This document shows, piece by piece, positions 1 through 8,515 of a stretch of DNA of 64,000 nt. Numbering within the stretch: position 1 is the stretch's first letter; each line of letters starts with the position of its first letter. The position numbers and the translations under genes are program-made. The notes beneath the pieces were generated by a model that was not told the origin of the DNA, searched no databases, and was given only the letters and a program-made list of their open reading frames with translations. This DNA is from JACRCT01 sp036504155 (GTDB lineage Bacteria; Myxococcota; Myxococcia; Myxococcales; UBA5297), in NCBI GenBank assembly GCA_036504155.1, contig DASXVQ010000127.1, positions 1 to 64,000 of the forward strand. The letters are read 5' to 3'.

Positions 1-287
1 ACGCCGATCTTCACCTCGCAGACGTGGATCTCGCCTTCGCGGCTGACCAGCTTGGAGGCGACGATGCGCGGCAGGTGGTCCTTGTAGGTCGCGCAGTCCG
101 AGACGATCTTCCAGAGCTTCTTGGCCGGCAGCGAGAAGACGCCACGCACCACGTAGCGCGGCTCGTCGCTGTCGGGGACCGCCTCGGTGCTCAGCTCGGG
201 CTTGCCCTCGGCGGGCAACGCCTTGTCCTCGGCGCGCGCCGATGCAGGCAGGAGGAGCAATGCGCAGAGGAGCAGGCAGCGGATCAT
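1..287 (-). CDS. SRPBCC/START-like secreted protein, N-terminal part
   Basis: The gene starts at 287 and runs leftwards out of the window, so only about 95 codons are visible. The first 20 residues are a clean Sec signal peptide (MIRCLLLCALLLLPASARA) with an A-R-A cleavage site and no lipobox. After a short acidic spacer comes YVVRGVFSLPAKKLWKIVSD, which looks like the first strand and helix of the SRPBCC/START fold (polyketide cyclase-like), whose members bind hydrophobic ligands. It lies 34 bp downstream of the desaturase on the same strand, so the two may be cotranscribed and share a lipid-related role. The family call rests on one short segment. Confidence 0.6.
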   Translation of the reverse strand, partial: MIRCLLLCALLLLPASARAEDKALPAEGKPELSTEAVPDSDEPRYVVRGVFSLPAKKLWKIVSDCATYKDHLPRIVASKLVSREGEIHVCEVKIG

Positions 288-321
288 TTCCCGACAGCCT
301 ACCCTGCTGGCTGCCGCGACC

Positions 322-1419
322 TCACGCCGCCAGCGGCGGCGCCGCTTCGCCCCGGGCGCTGGGCTGCGGCCATGAGCGGACCGGCTGCACCCGCGACTTG
401 AGCATCGCGACGACGTCCTCGTCGCTCCGGGACACGCCGTCGAGCCGCACGAATCGGCGCGCGAGCACGCCCCACCGCCCCGTCCACAGCAGCAGCGACA
501 CCATGAAGAAGTCGAGCCCCTCGAACACGATGGCGCCCTCGCGCGCGTAGAGCTCCGCGTTGCTCTCCAGGTCGGCGGGCAGCTCGGTCCAGTGGCGATT
601 CGGCCTGAGGTGGTGGCCGACGTGGTAGCCGTCGTTGAAGCAGCGGCGGTTGTAGCCGGAGTTGATGCAGGTGATGGCGTTGGAGAGGCCGTCGTTCACC
701 CGGGCGGTGTTGACGAAGGCGTGCTGGCCCCAGTTGCCGGCCATCATCGTGAAGCGGCAGACGACGAGCGGCCCCAGGAACGCCGCCAGGCCGAAGCGCC
801 AGTCGAGGAGCAGCGCGCCCACCACCACGGCTTCGTGGACGAGCTCGCCCACCGCGGCCCGGCGCGCCATCGCCAGGCGCTTCTTGCGCCGCAGGTAGAG
901 CGGCAGCTGCACGGCCACGAGCAGGAAGCGCAGGAAGTAGCGGAGGAAGTGCGGGAAGCTGTCGCGCCGGTAGCGCAGCGTCGAGGAGAGGTCCTCGGCG
1001 AGGTTGTCCTCGAAGTGGTGCATGCCCAGGTGGTGCTCGCGGTAGCCCGAGGGGATGCCGAAGCAGAAGGACATCAGGTACGGGTGCGCCAGGGCGAGCC
1101 GCCGGCTGCGGAAGAAGGGCCGGTGCATGGTGTTGTGGAGCATCAGGATGACCGGCGGCACGAGCCAGCCCCATACCGCGAGGTAGCCGAGCATCGGCAG
1201 CCACGCGGGCAGGCCGCTCGCGTGCAGCAGGGCGAAGAGGGCCGCCACCGCCGCGAGCATCACCGCCACCATCCGCAGCGTGAGCCGCAGAAAAACCTGA
1301 TCGCGAGACTCGTAGATGAGCCGCGTGCACCAGCGCGAGAACGCGCCGTCGGCGTAGGTCGGCGCTCGGGTCGGATCGGTGATCGCTGGCAGCGCTGAGG
1401 TGGCCATGGGACCGGGCAT
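322..1419 (-). CDS. Membrane fatty acid desaturase family protein
   Basis: A 365-residue integral membrane di-iron enzyme. The His boxes of the fatty acid desaturase family are present: HNTMH near residue 94, HHLGMHHF near 130 and GYHVGHHL near 265, with hydrophobic segments before and between them. The family uses O2 and an electron donor to introduce double bonds (or, in relatives, hydroxyl or keto groups) into acyl chains or carotenoids, and the substrate cannot be told from sequence. ATG at 1419 is used; an in-frame ATG four codons later (1407) is equally possible. Its downstream neighbour is the secreted SRPBCC protein. Length is normal for the family. Confidence 0.85.
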   Translation of the reverse strand: MPGPMATSALPAITDPTRAPTYADGAFSRWCTRLIYESRDQVFLRLTLRMVAVMLAAVAALFALLHASGLPAWLPMLGYLAVWGWLVPPVILMLHNTMHRPFFRSRRLALAHPYLMSFCFGIPSGYREHHLGMHHFEDNLAEDLSSTLRYRRDSFPHFLRYFLRFLLVAVQLPLYLRRKKRLAMARRAAVGELVHEAVVVGALLLDWRFGLAAFLGPLVVCRFTMMAGNWGQHAFVNTARVNDGLSNAITCINSGYNRRCFNDGYHVGHHLRPNRHWTELPADLESNAELYAREGAIVFEGLDFFMVSLLLWTGRWGVLARRFVRLDGVSRSDEDVVAMLKSRVQPVRSWPQPSARGEAAPPLAA

Positions 1420-1460
1420 CTAACGGCTGGGCCCGGCGATCTCTACGGAATGGCGGGGCG

Positions 1461-3134
1461 TCAGCGCCGGATCAGGCGCTCCCCGAGCACGCTGCGATTC
1501 CCGTCGGCGTCGGTCGCCACCACGCGCATCAGGTGCACGCAGCCGTCGAGCCCCGCGGTGGAGATGGCGCCCGCGTAGCCGACGTTCGGGCAGCCGGCAT
1601 AGGCCGGGTAGACCGCGCAGACGTCGGAGCGCGCGCCCGTGACGGGCAGGCTCGCCGCGAGCGCGCCGTCGATCTCCACGTCGACGCTGCCGATGGCCGC
1701 AGTGTCGAGCACCCAGCCGCCGACGGGGATGCTCGCGCCCTGCGCCACGCCGCCGGGGGCAGGCGCGTCGACCACGCCAAACGGCGGGCGGTGCGCCAGG
1801 ACCGAGCCCAGCGCGCTCTGGACGGTCCCGAAGCCGCCGAGCGCGAGATAGGCGATGCCGCGCACCGCGCCGCCCCGCGGCAGCCCGAAGGCGATCTGCG
1901 CGCGCACGTTGTGGAAGTACGGCGCGCTGTTCCCGTCGCCCGCCCAGCCCTGCCAGTCGCGCAGGCCCTGGTCCATTCCCAGCCCCACGCCGTAGGTGGA
2001 GCCCGAGTCCTGGAACGCGACCCATGGCGCGGGCGAGGTGAAGTTCTTCACGGTGAAGCCGTCGTTGGCCGGCTGGTCGATGACGACGAGCTGCCCGCTG
2101 GCGTCGAGGAGGCGCAGCAGGTCCGGCCCGCCGCTGCCGTGCGAGACATAGAGCGTCGGGAACTCCTGGCCGGTGACCTGGTGGTCGATCGTCTCCTGGC
2201 TGAGCACCTCCAGGGCCACCTCGACCACGTGGGTGTCCACGTAGCGCAGGTCCATCGTGTAGCGCACCTCCGCGGGCCGGGTGCCGCCGGCGCAGGGCGT
2301 GCTGCGGCAGTCGGGGGCGTCCCAGTCGGGGTTCCACTGCACCGGCGTGACGGTGAGCCGCAGCGCGTCGCCGACCACGCTCCAGGAGGCCTGCGCGCCG
2401 CGGTTGCACTCGTCGCCGCCCTGCACCGGGTTCCAGCCGAGGAAGGTGATGGAGTTGCCGCAGTTGATGGAGGAGGTCAGGCAGGTGGCGTCGAAGGCGC
2501 AGCCCTGCCGGTTGCGCTGCGGATCGTAGATGGCGATCTGCAGCTCGCGCCCGGTGTCGTTGGCGTCGATGACGTTGGTGGCCGCGCTGGAGCTCAGCCC
2601 GTAGAAGACGATGGTCCCGCCCCAGTCGAGCCGGGCGCCGATGCGCGTGTAGTCCGCGGGCGAGGGATTCAGGAGGAAGACGTCCTGGTGCCCGCCGCTG
2701 CTCTGCGTCACCGTGCCTCCGAAGCCGAGCGAGGGCGCTCGCACGGTCCAGGGATCGAGGTCGGGGGCGGCGACCGGCAGGGCGCACTGGCCGACGTCGA
2801 CGGGCGCGACGCTCGCGTCGGTCGGGTCGGGACCCGCGTCGGGATCAGACGGAGCGCTCGCATCCGGTCCTGGCTGCTCGGCGGCATCGCGCACGCTGGA
2901 GTCGCGGCGTCCGGCGTCGCGGCCACCCTCCGCATCCGGTTCCCCGGCATCCTCGCCCGGCGAGATCTCGGCGTCGGTCCCGGCTGCCGGCTCCTGGGCG
3001 TCCGCGCCAGCCGCATCCGGGCGCAGGACCCGGGAGTCCGGCTCGTCGCTGCTCACTTCGCCCGCGGGGCAGCCGGACAGCAAGCAGGCGAGTACCAAGG
3101 CTGCGGCCGCGAAGATCTTCGAGCGGGCTGCCAT
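1461..3134 (-). CDS. Large lipoprotein with Asp/Ala-rich linker and C-terminal Ig-like domain
   Basis: A 557-residue exported lipoprotein. The ATG at 3134 is preceded by a strong GGAGGGG ribosome-binding site, so the longer open frame upstream is discarded. The signal peptide ends in a lipobox (LACLLSGC). Residues of about 25-110 are a low-complexity linker of Asp, Ala, Pro and Glu. The middle is a beta-rich Cys-containing domain of no recognised family, and the last ~90 residues (GGWVLDTAAIGSVDVEIDG onward) resemble the Ig-like modules found in secreted carbohydrate-active proteins. It probably sits on the cell surface or outer membrane. A beta-propeller gene lies 129 bp upstream on the same strand. 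Function unknown. Confidence 0.75.
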   Translation of the reverse strand: MAARSKIFAAAALVLACLLSGCPAGEVSSDEPDSRVLRPDAAGADAQEPAAGTDAEISPGEDAGEPDAEGGRDAGRRDSSVRDAAEQPGPDASAPSDPDAGPDPTDASVAPVDVGQCALPVAAPDLDPWTVRAPSLGFGGTVTQSSGGHQDVFLLNPSPADYTRIGARLDWGGTIVFYGLSSSAATNVIDANDTGRELQIAIYDPQRNRQGCAFDATCLTSSINCGNSITFLGWNPVQGGDECNRGAQASWSVVGDALRLTVTPVQWNPDWDAPDCRSTPCAGGTRPAEVRYTMDLRYVDTHVVEVALEVLSQETIDHQVTGQEFPTLYVSHGSGGPDLLRLLDASGQLVVIDQPANDGFTVKNFTSPAPWVAFQDSGSTYGVGLGMDQGLRDWQGWAGDGNSAPYFHNVRAQIAFGLPRGGAVRGIAYLALGGFGTVQSALGSVLAHRPPFGVVDAPAPGGVAQGASIPVGGWVLDTAAIGSVDVEIDGALAASLPVTGARSDVCAVYPAYAGCPNVGYAGAISTAGLDGCVHLMRVVATDADGNRSVLGERLIRR

Positions 3135-3262
3135 GCGCACCCCTCCAGGGCCCGGCCGGTCCGGGGAGGCGTCCCCGGGCTGGCGAGGGCCAGGCACCGG
3201 GACGCTAGCACGCGGCCCCTGCAGGGGACGTCGCGCGGCGCGGGCGGCGGCGGCCGCTGCGG

Positions 3263-4267
3263 CTACCCGACCTCGAAGGCAGTCAGGGAGTTCTGCCCGT
3301 CGACCTCGGAGTGGACGAAGACCGAATGCCCAGTCGCGAGGAGCCCGTGGCAATGGGGGTAGGTCTCGTTCGGCGCGAAGGCCTTGCGGCCTTCGGTGAG
3401 GTCGAAGGCGACCAACTTCCCCAGCGCGTTGAGCACCCAGACGTAGCCGTCGCAGACCACGGGGTTGAGCGCGATCGCCTTCTTCGCCCCCGACGACGTC
3501 GCCCACCTGGCTTCGCCGGTCTTGCTCTCGAGGGCGTGGACCATGCCCAGGTGATCGACCGCGATGACCACCGGCCCGGCCAGGGACATTCGCGAGGAAG
3601 GGTCGAACGGCCGGCGCCAGCGCTCGACGCCCCGGGGGTCGACGCAGCGCACCTCTGCCCCGACCATCGCCAGCAGGCCGTCGCGGTTCCAGTCGAGCGG
3701 CAGGGCGTTGTCGATCTCGAGCGCCAGCGTCTCGTCGGGGAGGTAGCCGCGCAGCCCCTGCTGCGGACCGACCACTGCGACCACCAGCTCGCCCGCGCCG
3801 ACGAGGCTGGTGACGGCCCGCCCCGTCTCCAGAGCGAGGAGCGCGACTTCGTTGGCCTGCGCGTCGACGCCCAAGATCTCGGACGAACCCACCAGCGAGA
3901 GAAACGCGCGATCCTCGGTCGCAGCCACGCAGAGGCGGCCCACCGGCCCGTCGAGTTGAAGCTCCGTTCTCCCGTGCTCGGCGCCGGTCGTGGCCTCGAA
4001 GGCGAAGGCGGTCTTCGACCAGACCTCTCCGTGCTTGGCCTTGGCGGTGACCACCAACAGCGTGTCGCCGAACAGCGCGAAGCCCTCGCACGCCGCGCCG
4101 GGCTCCCCCCGGGAGAAGCGGAGCGAGCCGTCGGTGGCATTCCAGGCGTGGAAAGCTCCCGTGCCTCCCGAGCCGAAGACCGAGCCGTGGCCTGCCTGGA
4201 GGCGGGTGATCCCGGAGGGAAGAGCCACGTGCCAGCGCACGTGGGCGCTGCGTTTCTCGAGTCCCAT
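3263..4267 (-). CDS. PQQ-like beta-propeller repeat protein
   Basis: A 334-residue protein made of repeats of about 40 residues of the type 'G.v.AlD..tGe.rW', for example GMVHALESKTGEARWATSSG and WVLNALGKLVAFDLTEG. This is typical of PQQ-like/quinoprotein beta-propellers that serve as scaffolds (as in BamB) rather than enzymes. No signal peptide is evident at the chosen ATG (4267), which has an AAGGAG site upstream, so it is probably cytoplasmic. The calcium- and PQQ-binding residues of true dehydrogenases were not found. It diverges from the Omp85-like gene, leaving a 116-bp shared promoter region. Confidence 0.7.
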   Translation of the reverse strand: MGLEKRSAHVRWHVALPSGITRLQAGHGSVFGSGGTGAFHAWNATDGSLRFSRGEPGAACEGFALFGDTLLVVTAKAKHGEVWSKTAFAFEATTGAEHGRTELQLDGPVGRLCVAATEDRAFLSLVGSSEILGVDAQANEVALLALETGRAVTSLVGAGELVVAVVGPQQGLRGYLPDETLALEIDNALPLDWNRDGLLAMVGAEVRCVDPRGVERWRRPFDPSSRMSLAGPVVIAVDHLGMVHALESKTGEARWATSSGAKKAIALNPVVCDGYVWVLNALGKLVAFDLTEGRKAFAPNETYPHCHGLLATGHSVFVHSEVDGQNSLTAFEVG

Positions 4268-4383
4268 GAGTCGCTCCTTGTTCAGCCTCGACCGAATGAG
4301 TACGTCGCCGCGCCGCGGGTCGCCGGCTATCAGACCACGATGCCGCCCTTGGTGGGCGCGCGCCGCGGGCTAACATCGCCGCC

Positions 4384-5742
4384 GTGCTCCGAGTACTCAC
4401 TTCGCTGGCGCCCCTGCTGGTGGTCCTGCTCCTCCCCGGCCGGCCCGAGGCCAAGCTGGTCTCCCGCGGGCTCGTGCTGCACGGCGCGACCAAGACGCAG
4501 GAGAGCACCATCCGCGCGCTCATCGGGCTGGAGCCGGGCGACCCGGTCGACTCCGCGCTGCTCGAGTCCGCCGAGCGCCGCCTCGCCCAGAGCGACCTCT
4601 TCCTGAGCGGGAAGGTCTGGCTGGACCTGCCGGCCGAGGAGGCGGCGCGGCGGATGTCTGCTGGCGAGGCGACCGAGGAGATCGACGTCCACGTCACCGT
4701 CGAGGAGAAGCAGTCCTGGTTCGCGGTGCCCGTGGGGAGCGTGGGGGCGGGGGACCTGGCCATCGGCGCGGCGTTCGTGGAGCAGAACTTGGCCGGCCTG
4801 GGCCTGCAGCTGCTCGCCGCGGCCCAGTACGGCCAGTCGAAGTCCTTCGTGCTGGCGGGGCTGCGCCAGCCGCAGGCCTCCTTCGCGCCGCTGACGTGGT
4901 CCGTCTTCGGCTTCTGGAGGCTGGAGTCGTTCCGGTTCTACGAGGACCACCGGGTGACCTTCCACGTGCCGGCGAGGGTGATGGGCGGCGACGTGAAGCT
5001 CGGCTGGGTCGCCACCCCGACGCTGCGGCTGACGGCGGGCCTGCTCTACCACCGCATCCAGGTCTTCGCGCCGGCCGCGGACAACCCGGCGGCTGCGCCA
5101 CCGGCCTACAACCCGCGCAGCGGCGGCCTGGTGCTCGCCCAGGTCCACTTGGTCTACGACTCGACCGTCGCCCCGCAGGGGATGCGGGAGGGCGCGCGGT
5201 TCACGATGTTCAACGAGCTCGCCGACGGGGTCCTGGGCTCGGACTTCGACTACTTCAAGCTCGACCTCCGGCTCGAGCTCTACGGGAAGTGGCGGCAGAC
5301 CTACCCGTCGCTCCTGGGCCGCGTCACCGTCACCCAGCCCACCTCCCCGCGCGGCGTGCCCCTGAGCGAGCTGCTGCGCTCGGGAGGGCCGGAGCTGCGC
5401 GGCTTCAACACCTCGGAGTTCCGCGGGGACGTCGTGGCGACCCTGCAGCTCGAGGAGCAGATCCCCCTGCTGTCGGACATCCCGGTGCCGCTCACCGAGA
5501 AGACCATCAACCTCGCGTTGGCCACCTTCGTGGACGTGGGCCTCGTCGCCGAGCGCAACCCGGGCGGGGTGGCGGGAGCGGCGTCGGGACCCGCGAAGGT
5601 CGGCCTGCACGCCGGCGTGGGCGTGGGAGCGCGCGTGGTCATCCCGGGCATCGCCATCCCGGTCCTGAGGGTGGACCTGGCCTACGGCATCGACGTGAAG
5701 GACCTCGCCGTCACGCTCGCAGTCGCCGGCGGCTCGATCTAG
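4384..5742 (+). CDS. Omp85/BamA-TamA superfamily outer-membrane protein with one POTRA domain
   Basis: A 452-residue protein with a GTG start and an N-terminal signal peptide (hydrophobic to about residue 22, cleaved after PEAKL or nearby). Residues of about 25-110 look like one POTRA domain: VSRGLVLHGATKTQESTIRA, then LIGLEPGDPVD and a closing strand IDVHVTVEEK. The rest is an amphipathic beta-barrel with the late motif LRGFNTSEFRGD...LQLEEQIPLL, typical of the bacterial surface antigen barrel. Family members insert proteins or lipids into the outer membrane. With a single POTRA it is shorter than BamA (about 800) and is more likely a specialised or orphan Omp85 protein. Confidence 0.75.
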   Translation: MLRVLTSLAPLLVVLLLPGRPEAKLVSRGLVLHGATKTQESTIRALIGLEPGDPVDSALLESAERRLAQSDLFLSGKVWLDLPAEEAARRMSAGEATEEIDVHVTVEEKQSWFAVPVGSVGAGDLAIGAAFVEQNLAGLGLQLLAAAQYGQSKSFVLAGLRQPQASFAPLTWSVFGFWRLESFRFYEDHRVTFHVPARVMGGDVKLGWVATPTLRLTAGLLYHRIQVFAPAADNPAAAPPAYNPRSGGLVLAQVHLVYDSTVAPQGMREGARFTMFNELADGVLGSDFDYFKLDLRLELYGKWRQTYPSLLGRVTVTQPTSPRGVPLSELLRSGGPELRGFNTSEFRGDVVATLQLEEQIPLLSDIPVPLTEKTINLALATFVDVGLVAERNPGGVAGAASGPAKVGLHAGVGVGARVVIPGIAIPVLRVDLAYGIDVKDLAVTLAVAGGSI

Positions 5743-5833
5743 GCGGGCGCCCCCGCGGCCCGCTCCACTTGCCCCGCCCGGCAGCCGGACGCCGTCAGTC
5801 TCGGCATCCTCGCCGTTCGCCGTTCGCCGTTGC

Positions 5834-7129
5834 TCAGGGCGCGCAGCGCTGCGCGGAGGGTTTCGTGACGCAGACGGTGCTGCACTTCCGATTGGACCAG
5901 AAGGGACCGCACTGCTCGCTGGAGCTGCAGCTCGTCCCCGGCGCCGCGTAGGCGATGCAGGTCGGAGGCGCGAGCGAGGTGTCGCAGTAGGCGGTGAGCT
6001 CGTCGCAGAAGCCGATGGCGTTGCCGGGAGCGGCCAGCACGCACGGCGCTCCGGCCGCGGGCCGGTCGACGCACAGGGAGGTGGCCGGGTCGCAGACCCG
6101 GGGGCTCTCGAAACCGCCGCATTGAATGGCGTACTGGCAGCCGCCGCCAGCGGCTGCGCTCGCCATGCAGTAGGCGCCGCTCGACCCCTGGAAGACGCAC
6201 GCTTCCGCCTCGGGATCGTGGCACCCCACCAGGATCGAGCAGGAGCTCCCCACCGACGGCAGGGGTTGGCACAGGCCCGAGGCGCACTCCAGGCCGACGC
6301 CGCACAGCTTGCGGCTGCCGCAGGGCTGCCCGGCGGTCCCCGCGGCGCGGAAGTCGACGCACCGGTAGCTCGCCCCGCTCTTCTCACAGCCGCGGGCGAA
6401 GCCGCAGAGAGCGTCGCTCGGGTCTCCCAGCTCCAAGGTGCACTCGGCCGGCTCCGCGGTGCAGACGCCTGCGCAGCCGCCGACGGTCGCGAGGCGGCAG
6501 TAGGTGCCGGAGACGCAGGCCGCGCTGTGGATGCAGGCCCCTCCGGCGGCGACGCCTCCCGCCGGGAAGGCGGCGCGGCAGGCGGGGATCCCCACCACGT
6601 CGCCGCCGGTGGCCGAATCCGAGCAGTTCAGGGCCCCGATGGCCGCGAGACAACCGGGGACCTGGCTGGCCTCGAAGGCGACTCTGCCGGCGGCCACCGA
6701 GTCGACCAGCGCAGCGGCCGTTCCGAACGTCGTCCCCGTCCTCTCGGCGAAGGACTGCAAGCAGGTGGCCTTGTCCTGGTTGAGCTCGCACCGGACCCGC
6801 ACGTCGCAGAACACCGACTCGAAGGACGCCAGCAGTGCAACGGGATCGACCCCGCCGGCGTCGACGGCTGACCCGGCGTCGGCGGCGGGCCCGGAATCGG
6901 GGGCGGACCCTGCGTCCGCGCCTGAGGCGGCGTCGGCGAGCGAGCCGGAATCGGCGCCCGGAAGAGCCGCGGCGTCGGGTGCGGTGGCGGCGTCGGCCGA
7001 GGCAACCGAGGAGGCGTCGCGCGGTCCGCCGTCCGGGGCCGCGGCGTCGGGGGTGCCGGCGGTCGTCGGGCCACAGGCGCAGAGGAAGGACAGGCCGGCG
7101 AGCATCACGAGCGCTGCTCGAAGAGTCAT
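5834..7129 (-). CDS. Cys-rich lipoprotein with acidic linker
   Basis: A 431-residue lipoprotein. I chose ATG 7129, because the 21 residues before it in the open frame are basic, whereas MTLRAALVMLAGLSFLCAC is a textbook lipoprotein signal. About 80 residues of Asp/Ala/Ser/Gly-rich linker follow. The C-terminal half carries about 30 Cys in spaced units such as GTSCSSSEQCGPFWSNRKC, like the 'Dickkopf-like' Cys-rich units common in myxobacterial surface proteins, and these are probably disulphide-bonded outside the cell. No catalytic motif is visible. It lies 76 bp downstream of the flippase-like gene on the same strand. Confidence 0.75.
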   Translation of the reverse strand: MTLRAALVMLAGLSFLCACGPTTAGTPDAAAPDGGPRDASSVASADAATAPDAAALPGADSGSLADAASGADAGSAPDSGPAADAGSAVDAGGVDPVALLASFESVFCDVRVRCELNQDKATCLQSFAERTGTTFGTAAALVDSVAAGRVAFEASQVPGCLAAIGALNCSDSATGGDVVGIPACRAAFPAGGVAAGGACIHSAACVSGTYCRLATVGGCAGVCTAEPAECTLELGDPSDALCGFARGCEKSGASYRCVDFRAAGTAGQPCGSRKLCGVGLECASGLCQPLPSVGSSCSILVGCHDPEAEACVFQGSSGAYCMASAAAGGGCQYAIQCGGFESPRVCDPATSLCVDRPAAGAPCVLAAPGNAIGFCDELTAYCDTSLAPPTCIAYAAPGTSCSSSEQCGPFWSNRKCSTVCVTKPSAQRCAP

Positions 7130-7204
7130 CGGTGGCCTCGAGCCCCAGGGCTCATGAGCGCGGAACCTGCTGCGGCAGAAGGAAGCTACCACGCAGGGTT
7201 TCGG

Positions 7205-8260
7205 TCAGGCGCCCGGTTGGCCCTCGAGCTCGGAGGATGGAGAAGCCCCCTGCTCACCGTCCACCTGCGAGACCCGGGCCTCGAGCGGCTCGGCGCCCTT
7301 GCTCCTGCGCCACGCGAGCAGCGTCACGAAGCCCACGAACGCGAGCAACAGCTGCGACAGGTGCACGCAGATGGCGATGGACGCCGCCCGCGCCGGGGTC
7401 GTCCCCAGCGTACCCGCCGCCAGGCTGAAGGCCGCCTCGCGCGCGCCCAGCTGGCCGGGCACGAACACCGCCGCGGTCGCGGTGACCAGGTGCACGCCCT
7501 GGGCGGCGAACGCGCCGGCGACGCCGGTCCGCGCCCCCACCGCGCCGGCGAGCGTCCCCATCTGCAGCACCTGGCAGCCCATGCCCAGCGCCAGGAACGC
7601 CGCGGGCCAGAAGGTCAGCGGGTCGCCGCTGCGCACGCTGCCGCGGAAGCGGTCGATCGTCCGCTCGTGCCTCGGCAGGCGGCGCCGGGCCCAGCCGACC
7701 AGGCGCTCGGAGCCCAGGAGCCATCGCAGGCCCACGCCGAGCAGCAGCAGCACGGCCGCGTTCACCACCAGCAGCCAGAAGAGGGTCTGCGGCCCGGCGA
7801 CGAGGTAGGCGCCCGCGGCGCAGGTGGCGCTGACGAAGCCCACGCCCACGAAGGTGGCCGCCTGCATCAGCGACGCGGCGGCGGCGGCCTCGGCGCCCCC
7901 GACCCAGCGCGAGATGAGCGCCGCCTTGGTCACCTCCGCGGTGGGCCTGCCCGCGGGCGCGACGTTGAGCATGGCGTGCGCCACGAGCTGCCCGGCGAAG
8001 AGCCTCGGCAGCGGCACGGCCCGGCCGCGCGCGCCCAGCGAGGCCCGCGTGGCCAGCGCCTCGAAGCACAGCCGGCCCACCTCGAGGGCGATGACGGCCG
8101 GCAGCACCGGGAGCGCCTGGTCGATCGCCTCGGCGACGGTGCCCAGGCCCTCGGCGCGGGCCAGCCACGCCGTCGCCGCCAGGCCGCCGAACGCCGCGGC
8201 GACGCGCACCGCGGTCCACAGCTGGCGGCTCCACGCCAGCCCCGGGGCCGGGGCCGCCAC
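7205..8260 (-). CDS. Lysylphosphatidylglycerol synthase TM-like (UPF0104) membrane protein
   Basis: A 351-residue polytopic protein with about eight hydrophobic segments. It shows the hallmarks of the LPG_synthase_TM/UPF0104 (AglD2-like) family: HAMLNVAPAGRPTAEVTKAAL near residue 93 and VFVPGQLGAREAAFSLAAG near 270. The family includes the flippase-like part of MprF and proteins linked to lipid or glycolipid transfer. The C-terminal 40 residues are hydrophilic. It is transcribed away from the RND-type exporter across a 255-bp gap, and both concern membrane lipids. The exact substrate is unknown. Confidence 0.8.
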   Translation of the reverse strand: MAAPAPGLAWSRQLWTAVRVAAAFGGLAATAWLARAEGLGTVAEAIDQALPVLPAVIALEVGRLCFEALATRASLGARGRAVPLPRLFAGQLVAHAMLNVAPAGRPTAEVTKAALISRWVGGAEAAAAASLMQAATFVGVGFVSATCAAGAYLVAGPQTLFWLLVVNAAVLLLLGVGLRWLLGSERLVGWARRRLPRHERTIDRFRGSVRSGDPLTFWPAAFLALGMGCQVLQMGTLAGAVGARTGVAGAFAAQGVHLVTATAAVFVPGQLGAREAAFSLAAGTLGTTPARAASIAICVHLSQLLLAFVGFVTLLAWRRSKGAEPLEARVSQVDGEQGASPSSELEGQPGA

Positions 8261-8515
8261 GGGCGAGGGATCGCTTGCGGGGAAGTGCCCGCCCTCGGTG
8301 GCGGGTCCTGTCGTGCCGAGTTCCGTGGGAGCCTCTCGAGGGTGACGGCGGGGCCGGAGCGGCGACGACCATAGCCGATTCGCCGCGGGCGCCGCAGGTC
8401 ACGCCCCGGAGAGGGGGAGCAGGCAGGCGTCCCTCTCTTGTGTTCGCAAGCGGATAGGCCTCGTGTAACCTCCCGCCCTCGCGCGGCCGAGCAGCAGAGT
8501 CCCAAGGAGGACGTC